A program made the translations under genes and the position numbers. A stretch of DNA of 64,000 nt, from positions 124,001 through 188,000 of the forward strand of contig UQSF01000001.1 of assembly GCA_900543625.1 (NCBI GenBank), written 5' to 3'. This stretch comes from an uncultured Eubacteriales bacterium. GTDB taxonomy: Bacteria > Bacillota > Clostridia > Oscillospirales > Oscillospiraceae. Below the pieces are notes generated by a model. That model ran no database searches. It worked only from the letters and a program-made list of their open reading frames with translations, and was not told the origin of the DNA. Below, piece by piece: positions 40,623 to 49,501 of this stretch. Within the stretch, counting starts at the first letter, position 1. Each line of letters opens with the position of its first letter.

Positions 40623-41354
40623 ATGGCCGATACCACACAGTACAGCTTTGCACGCTATGAGCAGAAGTATTTTCTCACGCCGCAGCAGCAGGCGGCTCTG
40701 CTCGAGCGCATCGCACCTCACATCCGGCGCGACGTGTACGGCCGCTACACGATCTGCAGCCTCTATTATGATACGGACGACTGGCGGCTCATCCGCGCGT
40801 CGCTCGAAAAGCCTGCGTATAAGGAAAAGCTGCGCGTGCGCAGCTACGGTGTCCCGACGGATGGCGGACGCGTCTTTGTCGAGATCAAGAAAAAGTATGA
40901 CGGCGTGGTCTATAAGCGCCGCATCACGGCGTCTCCCGCGGACGCGGCAGCATTCCTGCGCACCGGGAAAAGCACACAGCCGCTCGGCCAGATCGGCCGC
41001 GAGATCGCATGGTTTCAGCATACCTACCACGCCGGGCCAAAGGTGTTTCTCGCCTATGACCGCGCGGCGTTTTCCGGCGCGGACGATCCCGCCGTGCGCA
41101 TCACGTTCGACACGGACATCCGCTGGCGCACCACGGCGCTCGACCTGCGCTGCGGCGACTATGGCGCGCCGCTGCTGCCGCCGGAACAGATCCTCATGGA
41201 GCTCAAGCTCCCCGGCGCGTGCCCGCTGTGGCTCAGCCGCGCACTGACGGATATCGATGCGCGCCAGACGTCGTTTTCCAAGTACGGCGCGTGCTATAAG
41301 ACCTATATTCTCCCCAACGAATCGTTTTCAAAGGAGGCGCTTTGCAGTGCTTGA
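40623..41354 (+). CDS. VTC-domain polyphosphate polymerase-like protein
   Basis: 243 residues. CYTH/VTC tunnel fold: RYEQKYFLTPQQQAALLERI at the start, YTICSLYYDTDDWRLI, KEKLRVRSYG, VFVEIKKKYDGVVYKRR (basic tunnel residues), and ILMELKLPG with SKYGACYKTYI near the end. VTC domains in yeast polymerise polyphosphate; bacterial homologues are found with DUF4956 membrane proteins. No membrane segment. It overlaps the next gene by eight bases. Confidence 0.9.
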   Translation: MADTTQYSFARYEQKYFLTPQQQAALLERIAPHIRRDVYGRYTICSLYYDTDDWRLIRASLEKPAYKEKLRVRSYGVPTDGGRVFVEIKKKYDGVVYKRRITASPADAAAFLRTGKSTQPLGQIGREIAWFQHTYHAGPKVFLAYDRAAFSGADDPAVRITFDTDIRWRTTALDLRCGDYGAPLLPPEQILMELKLPGACPLWLSRALTDIDARQTSFSKYGACYKTYILPNESFSKEALCSA

Positions 41355-42009
41355 TTCCATCCTCGCATCCGGGCTTACGCTCCCGGTTTTCCTCGTCTGC
41401 ACGGCGGTGTCGCTCGTGCTCGGCATCGCCACAGCTTTCCTCAGTATGTACCGCTCGAAGTGCAGTCAGGGCTTTGCCGTCACGGTCGCGGTGCTGCCCG
41501 CGATCGTGCAGATCGTCATCCTGCTCGTCAACGGCAACGTCGGCGCGGGCGTCGCCGTCGCCGGGGCGTTCAGCCTCGTGCGCTTTCGCTCCGTGCCCGG
41601 CACGGCGCGGGAGATCGGCGTGATCTTCCTCGCCATGGCGCTCGGTCTTGCGACCGGCATGGGCTATGTCGCGCTCGCAGCGGTGTTTTTCGTCATCATC
41701 GCGGCGGTGCTCCTGCTGCTGACGCGGCTGGACTTCGGCACGCGGCGCACCGATGAGCGCCTGCTGAAGATCACCATTCCGGAAAACCTCGACTACGACG
41801 GACTGTTTGACGATCTGCTTGACACCTACACCACCGCGCACACGCTCGAGCGCGTCAAGACCGCCAACATGGGCACGCTCTACGAGCTGCAGTACCGCGT
41901 CACGCTGCGTGACGCGCAGGTGCCCAAGGCCTTTCTCGATGCCCTGCGCTGCCGCAACGGCAACCTGAACATCACCTGCGGGCGCGAGCAGACGGGTGAG
42001 GCGCTGTGA
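41347..42009 (+). CDS. DUF4956 membrane protein
   Basis: 220 residues from a GTG start (GGAGG nine bases upstream; no ATG in place). Four hydrophobic helices in the first 130 residues (LPVFLVCTAVSLVLGIATAF; VGAGVAVAGAFSLVRFRS), then a soluble C-terminal domain of ACT-like character (LLKITIPENLDYDGLFDDLL). GAFSLVRFRSVPGTAREIG is the family signature. It overlaps the VTC gene by eight bases, so the pair is co-translated, and may form a membrane-bound complex. Confidence 0.88.
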   Translation: MLDSILASGLTLPVFLVCTAVSLVLGIATAFLSMYRSKCSQGFAVTVAVLPAIVQIVILLVNGNVGAGVAVAGAFSLVRFRSVPGTAREIGVIFLAMALGLATGMGYVALAAVFFVIIAAVLLLLTRLDFGTRRTDERLLKITIPENLDYDGLFDDLLDTYTTAHTLERVKTANMGTLYELQYRVTLRDAQVPKAFLDALRCRNGNLNITCGREQTGEAL

Positions 42010-42062
42010 AAATGCTTGCGTTCCGGGCAGAAAACTTTTAAAATAAGGCCGGGTGATGCACC

Positions 42063-42740
42063 ATGCGACTGCTGATCGCAGAGGACGAGCGCGACCTCGC
42101 CGAGGCGCTGAGCGTCTTTTTTGAGAAAAATCAATTCACGGTCGATACCGTCTGCAACGGTTTCGACGCCTACGAATACGCCGTCACGGGCGACTATGAC
42201 GCCATCGTGCTCGATGTCATGATGCCGAAGCTGAGTGGTGTCGAGATGCTCGAGCGGCTGCGCGCCGAAGGGGTGCGCACGCCGGTCATGATGCTCACGG
42301 CCAAGGCCGAGAAGGACGACCGCATCACGGGCTTCAACGCCGGGGCGGACGATTACCTGCCCAAGCCCTTCGCGCCCGATGAGCTCATCTGCCGCGTGCG
42401 CGCCATGCTGCGCCGCGGCGGCGAGTACCGCCCGACGGTGCTCACCTTCGGCGACGCGGCGCTCGATTGCAGCACGGGTATGCTCTCGTGCGCGGGGCAG
42501 AGCGTGCGCCTGAGCGGGCGCGAGTTTCAGGTTATGGAGCTGTTTCTGCGCGCGCCGAAGGTCGTGCTCTCGGCAGAGCGCATTCTCGAGCGCGTCTGGG
42601 GCTGGGACAGCGACGCGGAGATCAACGTCGTCTGGGTGCACATCTCGAACCTGCGCAAGAAGCTCAAGGGCATCGGCTCGTGCGTGACCATCCGCGCCAA
42701 CCGCGGGCTCGGCTACGTACTGGAGGCCGGCGATGATTGA
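42063..42740 (+). CDS. OmpR-family response regulator
   Basis: 225 residues. Receiver domain with acidic pocket (AEDERD), phosphorylated Asp51 in IVLDVMMPK, Thr in MMLTAKAE and Lys in DYLPKPF; C-terminal winged helix (about 130-225; LSGREFQVMELFLRAPK, VWVHISNLRKKLKG). It overlaps the kinase start (ATGATTGA). It most likely binds the CTAAAGG/CTTTAGG array at 40533-40583. Confidence 0.95.
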   Translation: MRLLIAEDERDLAEALSVFFEKNQFTVDTVCNGFDAYEYAVTGDYDAIVLDVMMPKLSGVEMLERLRAEGVRTPVMMLTAKAEKDDRITGFNAGADDYLPKPFAPDELICRVRAMLRRGGEYRPTVLTFGDAALDCSTGMLSCAGQSVRLSGREFQVMELFLRAPKVVLSAERILERVWGWDSDAEINVVWVHISNLRKKLKGIGSCVTIRANRGLGYVLEAGDD

Positions 42741-43965
42741 ACGGCTGCGCAAACGCTTCATCCGCATCGCAACGCTGGCCGTTGCGGGCGTTTTGCTGCT
42801 GCTGTGCGTGACGGTAAACGCGGCGAACTACATCTCTGCCGACCGGCAGCTGACGCAGATGCTGCGCATGATCTGCGACAATCAGGGCACGGTGTCGCAC
42901 TTCCCGCCCGACGGCGGCAAGCCCGGAAAAAAGCCCGACGGTCCGTTCACGCCCGAGACACCGTACTCCACGCGTTACTTCGTGCTGCGCTATGATGGCG
43001 ACGGCGATCTCGAGCAGGCGGATCTGACGCATATCGCCGCCGTGTCCGAGGGCGACACGGCGCAGTATCTCACTGCCGCGCTGCGCCACGGCGCGGGCTT
43101 CGGCTACACGGCGGGGTATAAATACTACGTCGTCCATACGGATACTGACCGCTGGATGGCCGTCTTTCTCGACTGCTATCAGCAGATGCACGCGGTCGTG
43201 ACGTTTGCGTGGATGTCGCTGGCGGCGATGGCCGTGTGCGTGGTGCTGGTGTATGGCATCGTCGTGCTCTGCTCGCGCCGGGCCATCGCGCCGGTCGTGC
43301 AGGCGTCCGAGCGGCAAAAGCAGTTCATCACCGACGCCTCGCACGAGCTCAAAACGCCCATTACCGTCATCGCCACGAGCCTGAAGGTGCTGGAGATGGA
43401 GGTCGGGCAGCAAAAATGGATCGACAAGGCGGAAAGCCAGACCGAAAAGCTCACGGAGCTTGTAAACGAGCTTGTCACGCTCTCGCGCATGGATGAGGAA
43501 GCCTCGCCTCTGCAGATGGCGGACTTTCCGGTCAGTGATGCGCTCACGGAGACGGCGGAGTCGTTTCGCGATTTTGCGGCGTCCGCCGGTCACACGCTCG
43601 ACGTGCGCGTGACGCCGGGGCTGACCTACTGCGGCGACGAGTACGCCATCCGGCAGCTCGTGTCGATCCTGCTCGACAACGCCGTCAAGTATGCTGCGCC
43701 GGAGGCGCCCATCGTCTTTTCTCTGGAAAAGGGGCGGCACGGTGTCGTCATCCGCACGGAAAACCCGTGCGGCACACTCGACACGGCCGCGCTCGGGCGG
43801 CTCTTTGACCGCTTTTACCGCGCAGATCCCGCCCGCAGCGGTGAGACCGGCGGTTTTGGCATCGGTCTCGCCATTGCGCGCAGCATTGCCGAGGGGCATC
43901 ACGGCGCGATCCGCGCCGAGAGCCCCGACGGCTGCACAGTCATATTTACGGCGGAATTGAGGTGA
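42733..43965 (+). CDS. Sensor histidine kinase
   Basis: 410 residues. Transmembrane helix 1 at about 12-32, an extracellular segment of about 125 residues rich in Pro/Lys/Gly at 59-75, transmembrane helix 2 at about 157-180, then a HisKA domain with phosphorylated His204 in DASHELKTPITVI and an ATPase domain with N box (LLDNAVKYA) and G boxes (GGFGIGLAI). Partner of the response regulator that it overlaps by eight bases. The small extracellular domain is of no recognised type. Confidence 0.95.
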   Translation: MIERLRKRFIRIATLAVAGVLLLLCVTVNAANYISADRQLTQMLRMICDNQGTVSHFPPDGGKPGKKPDGPFTPETPYSTRYFVLRYDGDGDLEQADLTHIAAVSEGDTAQYLTAALRHGAGFGYTAGYKYYVVHTDTDRWMAVFLDCYQQMHAVVTFAWMSLAAMAVCVVLVYGIVVLCSRRAIAPVVQASERQKQFITDASHELKTPITVIATSLKVLEMEVGQQKWIDKAESQTEKLTELVNELVTLSRMDEEASPLQMADFPVSDALTETAESFRDFAASAGHTLDVRVTPGLTYCGDEYAIRQLVSILLDNAVKYAAPEAPIVFSLEKGRHGVVIRTENPCGTLDTAALGRLFDRFYRADPARSGETGGFGIGLAIARSIAEGHHGAIRAESPDGCTVIFTAELR

Positions 43966-43973
43966 AAACTGCG

Positions 43974-44378
43974 ATGAAGCATATGCGTATCCTGATTTTT
44001 GTCCTTGCGCTCGCGCTGCTGTGCGCGGGCTGCGCATCCGGCGGCACGGCGGAGGCAACACCTGCCCCGGATATGAGCGATCTCCCGCTTGACGGCGGCT
44101 ATGCCTACCTGCGCGTGGAGGTCCTCTCGTGCGACAAGGACGCCAAGACGCTGGAGGTGCGCGTGCTCGATTTCGGTGACGCCGACGGCGTGAACGTCGG
44201 CGCGGTTCCGGTGGGCACACAGGGCACGGCCGACTGCGCCGACCTGCTGTCGATGGCCATGATGATCGGCTCCGGCGAGTGGATCATCACCTACGCAGAC
44301 CTCGGGCAGCAGACGTTCCCGCTGCGGCTGACATCGATCGAGAACCCGGAGCACTTCGCCGAGCGCGCGGGAAAATAA
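43974..44378 (+). CDS. Small lipoprotein of unknown function
   Basis: 134 residues. Signal with lipobox: MKHMRILIFVLALALLCAGC (Cys20). Mature part is short and beta-rich (YLRVEVLSCDKDAKTLEVRV), with no recognised family. GAGGTG precedes the ATG; a GTG 12 bases earlier is in frame. It directly follows the kinase gene, so it may be an accessory sensor or output of the two-component system. A terminator follows. Confidence 0.72.
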   Translation: MKHMRILIFVLALALLCAGCASGGTAEATPAPDMSDLPLDGGYAYLRVEVLSCDKDAKTLEVRVLDFGDADGVNVGAVPVGTQGTADCADLLSMAMMIGSGEWIITYADLGQQTFPLRLTSIENPEHFAERAGK

Positions 44379-44380
44379 AA

Positions 44381-44416
44381 AAAGGCCGGCTGAGGTTTTT
44401 CCTCAGCCGGTCTTTC
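44381..44416. terminator. Bidirectional terminator
   Basis: CCGGCTGAGG paired with CCTCAGCCGG, flanked by A-runs and TCTTT; separates convergent genes. Confidence 0.85.
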
Positions 44417-44419
44417 GTA

Positions 44420-45337
44420 TTACCAGAATTTCTTTCGCTTGCACACCCACAGGCTGATGCCCACGATCACGATGCTCACGACGACGATGACCGGGTAGCC
44501 GTACTTCCACGTCAGCTCCGGCATACCGGCAAAGTTCATGCCGTACCAGCCGACGAGCAGCGTCAGCGGCAGGAAAATGGTCGTCACGATCGTCAGGATC
44601 TGCATGATGCGGTTTTGCCGGATGTCGATCTCCGCCTGAAAGAGGCTCTGCACCTGCGTGCACGATTCGCGCAGCAGCTGCGATTCCTCGCGCAGACGGA
44701 TCACCCGGTCTTCGAGCATGCGAAACAGCAGCTGCTCGCCGTCGGAGAAGAAGCCGTTTTCGTTCTCGCGCAGCTCACAGGCCACGTCGTCGAGCTGCGA
44801 GTAGTAGCGAAACCAGGCGCTGGTCTCCTTGCGCAGCGCGGTCATCGGCGCGGAAAAGCCGTCGAGCTCGTCCGCCAGTACCCGGTCCTCGAGCGCCTCG
44901 ATGCGGTCCTCCAGCTTTTCGAGCCGGTGCAGGTCGCGGGCGATGAGCTGCTCAAAAAAGTCGTAGAGAAACCGGCCGACACTGCCGTCGGTCCAGCGCT
45001 TTTCCCGGGCGATGCGGCGCAGCACCCCCTGCAGCGCGTTCTCATCGTCCACGAGCACGACGCGCGCCGACGTGACGAGATAGCCGCAGGCGAGCGGCTT
45101 GCCGTCCTTGCCCTGACACGGCAGCATGAGCGTGCCGGACAGGCAGTCCGAGCGCACCTCGGCCTTGCACACGCGCGCATCGCGCGCCGGCGGTGTGTGG
45201 TGCAGTGTCCGCTCCAGGCCGGGCAGCGCCGGCTGGTGCGACAGCTCTTCGGACGTCAGCAGCACGACGGCGGGCTGCTCGGGCGCAGGCTGCCGCTCCT
45301 GCTGTGTGAGCTTCTGCCCGATGGTATACCAATACAA
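44420..45337 (-). CDS. CorA-like Mg2+ transporter family protein
   Basis: 305 residues from a TTG start (six bases after GAGGAGGGG; no ATG nearby). N-terminal alpha/beta cytoplasmic domain, long helix (residues about 130-240: FFEQLIARDLHRLEKLEDRI), then two membrane helices at the C-terminus with the pore motif YGMNF before the second. This is the CorA topology for Mg2+ or other divalent ions. The family tail KRKKFW is basic. A terminator lies just past the stop. Confidence 0.88.
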   Translation of the reverse strand: MYWYTIGQKLTQQERQPAPEQPAVVLLTSEELSHQPALPGLERTLHHTPPARDARVCKAEVRSDCLSGTLMLPCQGKDGKPLACGYLVTSARVVLVDDENALQGVLRRIAREKRWTDGSVGRFLYDFFEQLIARDLHRLEKLEDRIEALEDRVLADELDGFSAPMTALRKETSAWFRYYSQLDDVACELRENENGFFSDGEQLLFRMLEDRVIRLREESQLLRESCTQVQSLFQAEIDIRQNRIMQILTIVTTIFLPLTLLVGWYGMNFAGMPELTWKYGYPVIVVVSIVIVGISLWVCKRKKFW

Positions 45338-45469
45338 AAGAGACCCCTCCTCTGAAAACGCGGTGTTGCTTTTATTGTAGCACGCCGCGCGCGCACACAC
45401 AACGTCCGGCTGGAATTTTCCATATGAATGTGCTATACTGGGAAAAATCAAATGTTTGGGGGAAACTGC

Positions 45470-46222
45470 ATGGTCGTCTATTATACCGGCACGGGCAACA
45501 GCCGCTATGTTGCTCAGCGCTTCGCCGCCGCGCTCGGCGACGATCTGATCACCGCGAATGAATACATCAAAAATGACACGCCTGCCGCACTGCACTCCGA
45601 CCGGCCGTGGGTGTTCGTCTCGCCGACCTACGGCTGGCAGATTCCGCACATCTTTGCCGATTTTCTGCGCCGCGGCAGCTTCACCGGCAGCCGGGAGGCT
45701 TACTTTGTCATGACCTGCGGCACCGAGATCTGCAACGCCGGCAGCCGCATCGCGGCGCTGTGCGCGGACATCGGACTCGATTACCGGGGCGTGCTGGAGG
45801 TCGTCATGCCGGAAAACTACGTCGCCATGTTCTACGTGCCGGGCGCGGAGGAGGCAGCGCAGATCATCGCGGCGGCACAGCCGTCGATCGACCGCGGCAT
45901 TGCCTGCGTGCAGCGCGGGGAAGCGTTCCCGGCGCCGAAGGTCGGCCTGCTCGATCGATTCAAGACCGGCCCGGTGAACACGGTCTTTTATAAGTGGTTT
46001 GTCAAGTCCGGACCGTTCACGGTCTCGGATGCGTGCATCGGCTGCGGCAAGTGCGCGCTGAGCTGCCCGGTCAACGGCATCGACATCGTCGAGCGCCGCC
46101 CGCGCTGGAACGGCGCGTGCACGCACTGCATGGCCTGCATCTGCGGCTGCCCGGTCAACGCCATCGAGTACGGACGCAAGAGTCGGGGCAAGCCACGCTA
46201 TCAGTGCCCGGAGTATAAATGA
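45470..46222 (+). CDS. EFR1-family ferredoxin-flavodoxin protein
   Basis: 250 residues. N-terminal flavodoxin domain (1-160) starting MVVYYTGTGNSRYVAQRFAA, and C-terminal bacterial ferredoxin with two [4Fe-4S] motifs: CIGCGKCALSCP and CTHCMACICGCP. This EFR1 type is common in gut Clostridia as a putative electron carrier. GGGGGAAAC precedes the ATG at 45470; an earlier in-frame ATG at 45452 lacks one. Extended -10 TGCTATACT is at 45431-45439. Monocistronic. Confidence 0.93.
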   Translation: MVVYYTGTGNSRYVAQRFAAALGDDLITANEYIKNDTPAALHSDRPWVFVSPTYGWQIPHIFADFLRRGSFTGSREAYFVMTCGTEICNAGSRIAALCADIGLDYRGVLEVVMPENYVAMFYVPGAEEAAQIIAAAQPSIDRGIACVQRGEAFPAPKVGLLDRFKTGPVNTVFYKWFVKSGPFTVSDACIGCGKCALSCPVNGIDIVERRPRWNGACTHCMACICGCPVNAIEYGRKSRGKPRYQCPEYK

Positions 46223-46230
46223 ATACAGCG

Positions 46231-46273
46231 AAAAGCGAATCCCGCACCAGACAGCCGGTGCGGGGTTCGCTTT
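46231..46273. terminator. Bidirectional terminator
   Basis: AAAGCGAATCCCGCACC paired with GGTGCGGGGTTCGCTTT. Separates the convergent EFR1 and nitrilase-family genes. Confidence 0.82.
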
Positions 46274-46275
46274 GT

Positions 46276-47070
46276 TTACAGATAGCATTCCGGCCGCCGC
46301 TGCCTGAGGTACGGGCGCTTGCGCTCGCGCCAGAGCCGCGCCTCGGCGAGGTCGAGCTCCTGCACGATGAGCCGCTCGCGGTCGTCGGCCTTGCAGAGCA
46401 CGTCGCCGCTCGGGTGCACGATGAGCGACTCACCGGAAAAGTCCATCCCGTCCTCGCGCCCCACGCGGTTGCACATGGCGACGAAGATCTGGTTCTGCAT
46501 CGCCTGCACGCGGATCTCCCACTCGAAGAGCTCCATGGGTTCGCTCTTCGTGTTCGCCGTCGGGATGATGACAAGATCCGCGCCCTTGAGCGCGCACGTG
46601 CGGATGCTCTCCGGCAGGTGCCGGTCGAAGCAGATCACGATGCCGACGCAGCCCCACGGCGTGTCGAACACGAGAAAGCCGTCCTCGGACGGGGTGTAAT
46701 AGTCGCGCTCGTAAAACTGCGCCGCCTGCATGATGTGCACCATCTTGGCCACGCCCGCGCAAGTTCCCTCCGGCGTCAGCCAGAGGGAGGCATCATAGCG
46801 CTTTCCGTCCTGCTCGAGGTACATATTCGGCGAGAGATAGAGCCCGTGCGCCCGCGCCTTGTCCGCGAAGGCCTGTACCGTCGGACTACCCGCCGGAACG
46901 GCGTAGGCGTCCACGTTCCGGCCCGCATACTGTGGGAAAAACGGCGTGAGCTGCACCTCCGGGAAAAACAGCAGGTCGCTGCCCGCGGCGGCGTCGCAGA
47001 AGGCGAGAGATTTTTTCAGGTTTTCGTCCATGCTTCCGGTCATGGACATCTGCGCCATGGCAAGCTTCAT
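46276..47070 (-). CDS. Carbon-nitrogen hydrolase (amidase branch)
   Basis: 264 residues. Nitrilase-superfamily triad E38 (LLFFPEVQLTP), K109 (VAKMVHIMQ) and C147 (GIVICFDRHLPESIR). The CFDRHLPE context resembles N-carbamoylputrescine or beta-ureidopropionase-type amidases, not true nitrilases. It lies 13 bases downstream of a second member of the superfamily, so the two are co-transcribed. AAGGAGC lies upstream of the ATG. The substrate is not predictable. Confidence 0.9.
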   Translation of the reverse strand: MKLAMAQMSMTGSMDENLKKSLAFCDAAAGSDLLFFPEVQLTPFFPQYAGRNVDAYAVPAGSPTVQAFADKARAHGLYLSPNMYLEQDGKRYDASLWLTPEGTCAGVAKMVHIMQAAQFYERDYYTPSEDGFLVFDTPWGCVGIVICFDRHLPESIRTCALKGADLVIIPTANTKSEPMELFEWEIRVQAMQNQIFVAMCNRVGREDGMDFSGESLIVHPSGDVLCKADDRERLIVQELDLAEARLWRERKRPYLRQRRPECYL

Positions 47071-47083
47071 ACACTTGCTCCTT

Positions 47084-48007
47084 TCATGCGTCCTGCACGG
47101 TCAGGTGCAGCACGTCCGGCCGTGCATAGTGTCCGCACACATCGAGCTCCATGCGGCTGGTGGGCACGAGATGCATATCAAGGTCGGCATAGAGGATGTC
47201 CTCCCGGTCCCACACCGGCTGCACGACATAGTGCCCGTAGGGGTCGACGATGCAGCTGCCGCCGCGGCAGGGGATATCGCTCAGGCGCGCGATCTCATCC
47301 GGGCAGTGCAGCCCGGCGGGGTAGTCCGCGCGGTGAAAGACCATGTCGCAGTTGATGAAGTAGCACCGACCCTCGAGCGCGATGTGCTGCACGGTGGCCT
47401 GCCATTCGGGGTTGTCGTTCGTGTTCGGCGAGATGTAGAGCGTCACGCCCTTTTCATACAGCGCCGTGCGTGCCAGCGGCATATAGCTCTCCCAGCAGAT
47501 GAGGCTGCCCATCGGCCCCCACGGCGTGTCCACGACCGGGAAATACCCGCGGTCGGCGTCGCCCCAGACCACGCGCTCCGCGCCCGTGGGCTTGAGCTTG
47601 CGGTGCACGGGCGCGAGCGTACCGTCCGGGCGGAAGATGAGGTTGGAATTATAGAGCGTGCCGGTCACGCCGTCGCGCTCCGATACACCGATGCTCACGT
47701 ATGCGCCCGCGGCCTTTGCCGCCGCGGCGAGGCGCTCCGTCTCCGGACCGGGCACGACGATGGAGTTATCACAGTAAAGCTGCCAGTCGGCGCGTCCGGC
47801 TTCGCTGCGCGCGCCGACCGTGAAGCCGAAGGTCATGCCGTAGGGGTAGCCGGGGATGAACAGCTCCGGAAACACGATCAGCTCCGCGCCGCTGCGGGCA
47901 CATTCCGCGATCAGGTGCACGGCCTTGTCCGTGCACGCGGTCTTGTCAAACAGCACCGGCGCCGCCTGCACGACGGCGATGCGGCACGTCGGTTTGAGAT
48001 CCTGCAT
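47084..48007 (-). CDS. Nitrilase (branch 1, CWE motif)
   Basis: 307 residues. Triad E48 (LIVFPELFIPGYPYG), K137 (HRKLKPT) and C171 (GSLICWESYMPLAR). The CWE motif and HRKLKPT are specific to true nitrilases, which convert organic nitriles to carboxylates plus ammonia. It ends 13 bases before the amidase-like gene. GGAGG precedes the ATG. Context gives no nitrile substrate; plant-derived nitriles are a plausible gut source, which is speculation. Confidence 0.92.
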   Translation of the reverse strand: MQDLKPTCRIAVVQAAPVLFDKTACTDKAVHLIAECARSGAELIVFPELFIPGYPYGMTFGFTVGARSEAGRADWQLYCDNSIVVPGPETERLAAAAKAAGAYVSIGVSERDGVTGTLYNSNLIFRPDGTLAPVHRKLKPTGAERVVWGDADRGYFPVVDTPWGPMGSLICWESYMPLARTALYEKGVTLYISPNTNDNPEWQATVQHIALEGRCYFINCDMVFHRADYPAGLHCPDEIARLSDIPCRGGSCIVDPYGHYVVQPVWDREDILYADLDMHLVPTSRMELDVCGHYARPDVLHLTVQDA

Positions 48008-48077
48008 AGGTAAGCCTCCTTGCACTGGTACGTTTCTGTCCTTAAAATAACACGGTCCTGATAGGAATTCAAGATGC

Positions 48078-48107
48078 AAAAACGCCCGCACACCGTGCGG
48101 GCGTTTT
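48078..48107. terminator. Terminator of the thiamine operon side
   Basis: AAAACGCCCGCAC paired with GTGCGGGCGTTTT. It lies past repeat copy D downstream of cytX and upstream of the nitrilase start. Confidence 0.8.
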
Positions 48108-48124
48108 CAGCAGCTTTTCAAAGA

Positions 48125-48320
48125 CCTCGTAGCCTTTCGCCACCGGAGCGGCGAAAGAAAGTCCAATTATTTTCTTCGGCGACATGTGCGTCGAAGAAAA
48201 TACCGCTCGGCTCGCAAACGTGCGCGCACGGCGCGTGCGCTGCAGCGAGCCGCGATCTTTTCAAACGAGAGCCCAACGCAGTGGGTCTCGTTTGAGCGTG
48301 TCAAACTCTGTTTGACGCGC
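48125..48320 (+). repeat. Dispersed structured repeat, copy D (diverged)
   Basis: Starts CCTCGTAGCCTTTCGCC and keeps the first two hairpins (one with an ACC substitution, one with ATTTTCTTCG arms) and a shortened third. The 3' part is replaced by a hairpin AAACGAGA...TCTCGTTT (48263-48293) and a GTCAAAC/GTTTGAC hairpin that replaces TGTCAAAAAGT. No terminator duplication flanks it. Confidence 0.8.
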
Positions 48321-48328
48321 AAAAAGGC

Positions 48329-49501
48329 TCAGGCAGCCTTGGTCTTGTCGGGGACGAGCTTGTGCGCGATCACGCACAGAAGCATCGTGGCGGCCATGTC
48401 GGGTAGCGTGTTGCCGACCGGGATGTCCACGTTCATGAGCACGCGGTAGAGCGCGAAGCCCAGCACCCAGACGACGGCGTTGCACACGTCCAGCTTTCCG
48501 CGCGCGCCGCCGCGCCGGAGCAGGAAGAAGTCCGTGATCTGGATGGCGATCATCGGCGCGAACACCGAGCCGATCAGGTACAGGAAGTTCGTGATGTCGT
48601 CCATCGGGAAGCAGATGGCGCAGATCGTGCCGATGACGGTCACGATGAGCGCGGCATATTTGCCGTTGATCTTCTTCGACAGGGACTCGGCGGAGATGCC
48701 GGCACTGTACGCATCGAGGAACGTCGTCGTGACGGTCGAGAGGATGAGGATGAGCAGCGCGGCCACGCCGAGACCGGCCTTGACCATAATGAGCGCGATG
48801 TCGCCCTCACCGGTGAAGATGGCGGCGCCCATGCCGATGACGTACATCCAGCAGCTCACGACGCCGTAGGTCAGCGTGCTCGAGAGCGTGGCGGCAAAGG
48901 GCTTTTCGGCCTCGCGCGTGTAGTCGGAGATGAGCGGCAGCCACGACAGCGGCATGGCCACGGCCAGCTCGACCGCCGCGCCGAAGCTCAGACTGTCGTC
49001 CGGCACCGTGACGGGTGTGCCGCCGCGGAATACCACCACGCACAGCACGATCGAGAGGATGAACAGCGCGGCCATGGCGATCTTGTTGACCCAGCCGAGG
49101 TTCTTGATGCCGACGGCGATCCACACGACGATGAGCCCGCCGATGACCAGACACCATACCCATTTGCCGATGCCGAGCACGGTGTTCGTGGCGAGCGCGC
49201 CGTCATAGATCATGATCGACGTCCAGCCGACGAGCTGCAGCACGTTGAGCGCCGCGAAAAACAGGCAGCCGATGCGGCCGAAGCTCAGCTCGACCGTGCC
49301 CATGGCGCTGAGGCCGGTGCGGCCGCCGATGAGTCCGGCGAAGAAAAACATCGCACAGCCGATGACGTGGCCGAGCAGGATGGCGAGCAGGCCCTTCGTG
49401 AAGCCGAGGGGCGCGAAATACGTGCCGGTGAGGATTTCGGCGATGGACACGGCCGCACCGAACCAGATGAGGCTGTTCTGGAAGCTGGACGTCTTTTTCA
49501 T
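48329..49501 (-). CDS. cytX: CytX-type hydroxymethylpyrimidine/cytosine permease
   Basis: 390-residue NCS1-family membrane carrier with about eleven to twelve helices. FAPLGFTKGLLAILLGHVIG and AMPLSWLPLISDYTREAEKP are characteristic. The location at the end of the thiM-thiE-thiD operon under a TPP riboswitch identifies it as the thiamine-precursor (HMP) carrier CytX and not a nucleobase permease. Its start overlaps the thiD stop by ATGA. Confidence 0.92.
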   Translation of the reverse strand: MKKTSSFQNSLIWFGAAVSIAEILTGTYFAPLGFTKGLLAILLGHVIGCAMFFFAGLIGGRTGLSAMGTVELSFGRIGCLFFAALNVLQLVGWTSIMIYDGALATNTVLGIGKWVWCLVIGGLIVVWIAVGIKNLGWVNKIAMAALFILSIVLCVVVFRGGTPVTVPDDSLSFGAAVELAVAMPLSWLPLISDYTREAEKPFAATLSSTLTYGVVSCWMYVIGMGAAIFTGEGDIALIMVKAGLGVAALLILILSTVTTTFLDAYSAGISAESLSKKINGKYAALIVTVIGTICAICFPMDDITNFLYLIGSVFAPMIAIQITDFFLLRRGGARGKLDVCNAVVWVLGFALYRVLMNVDIPVGNTLPDMAATMLLCVIAHKLVPDKTKAA

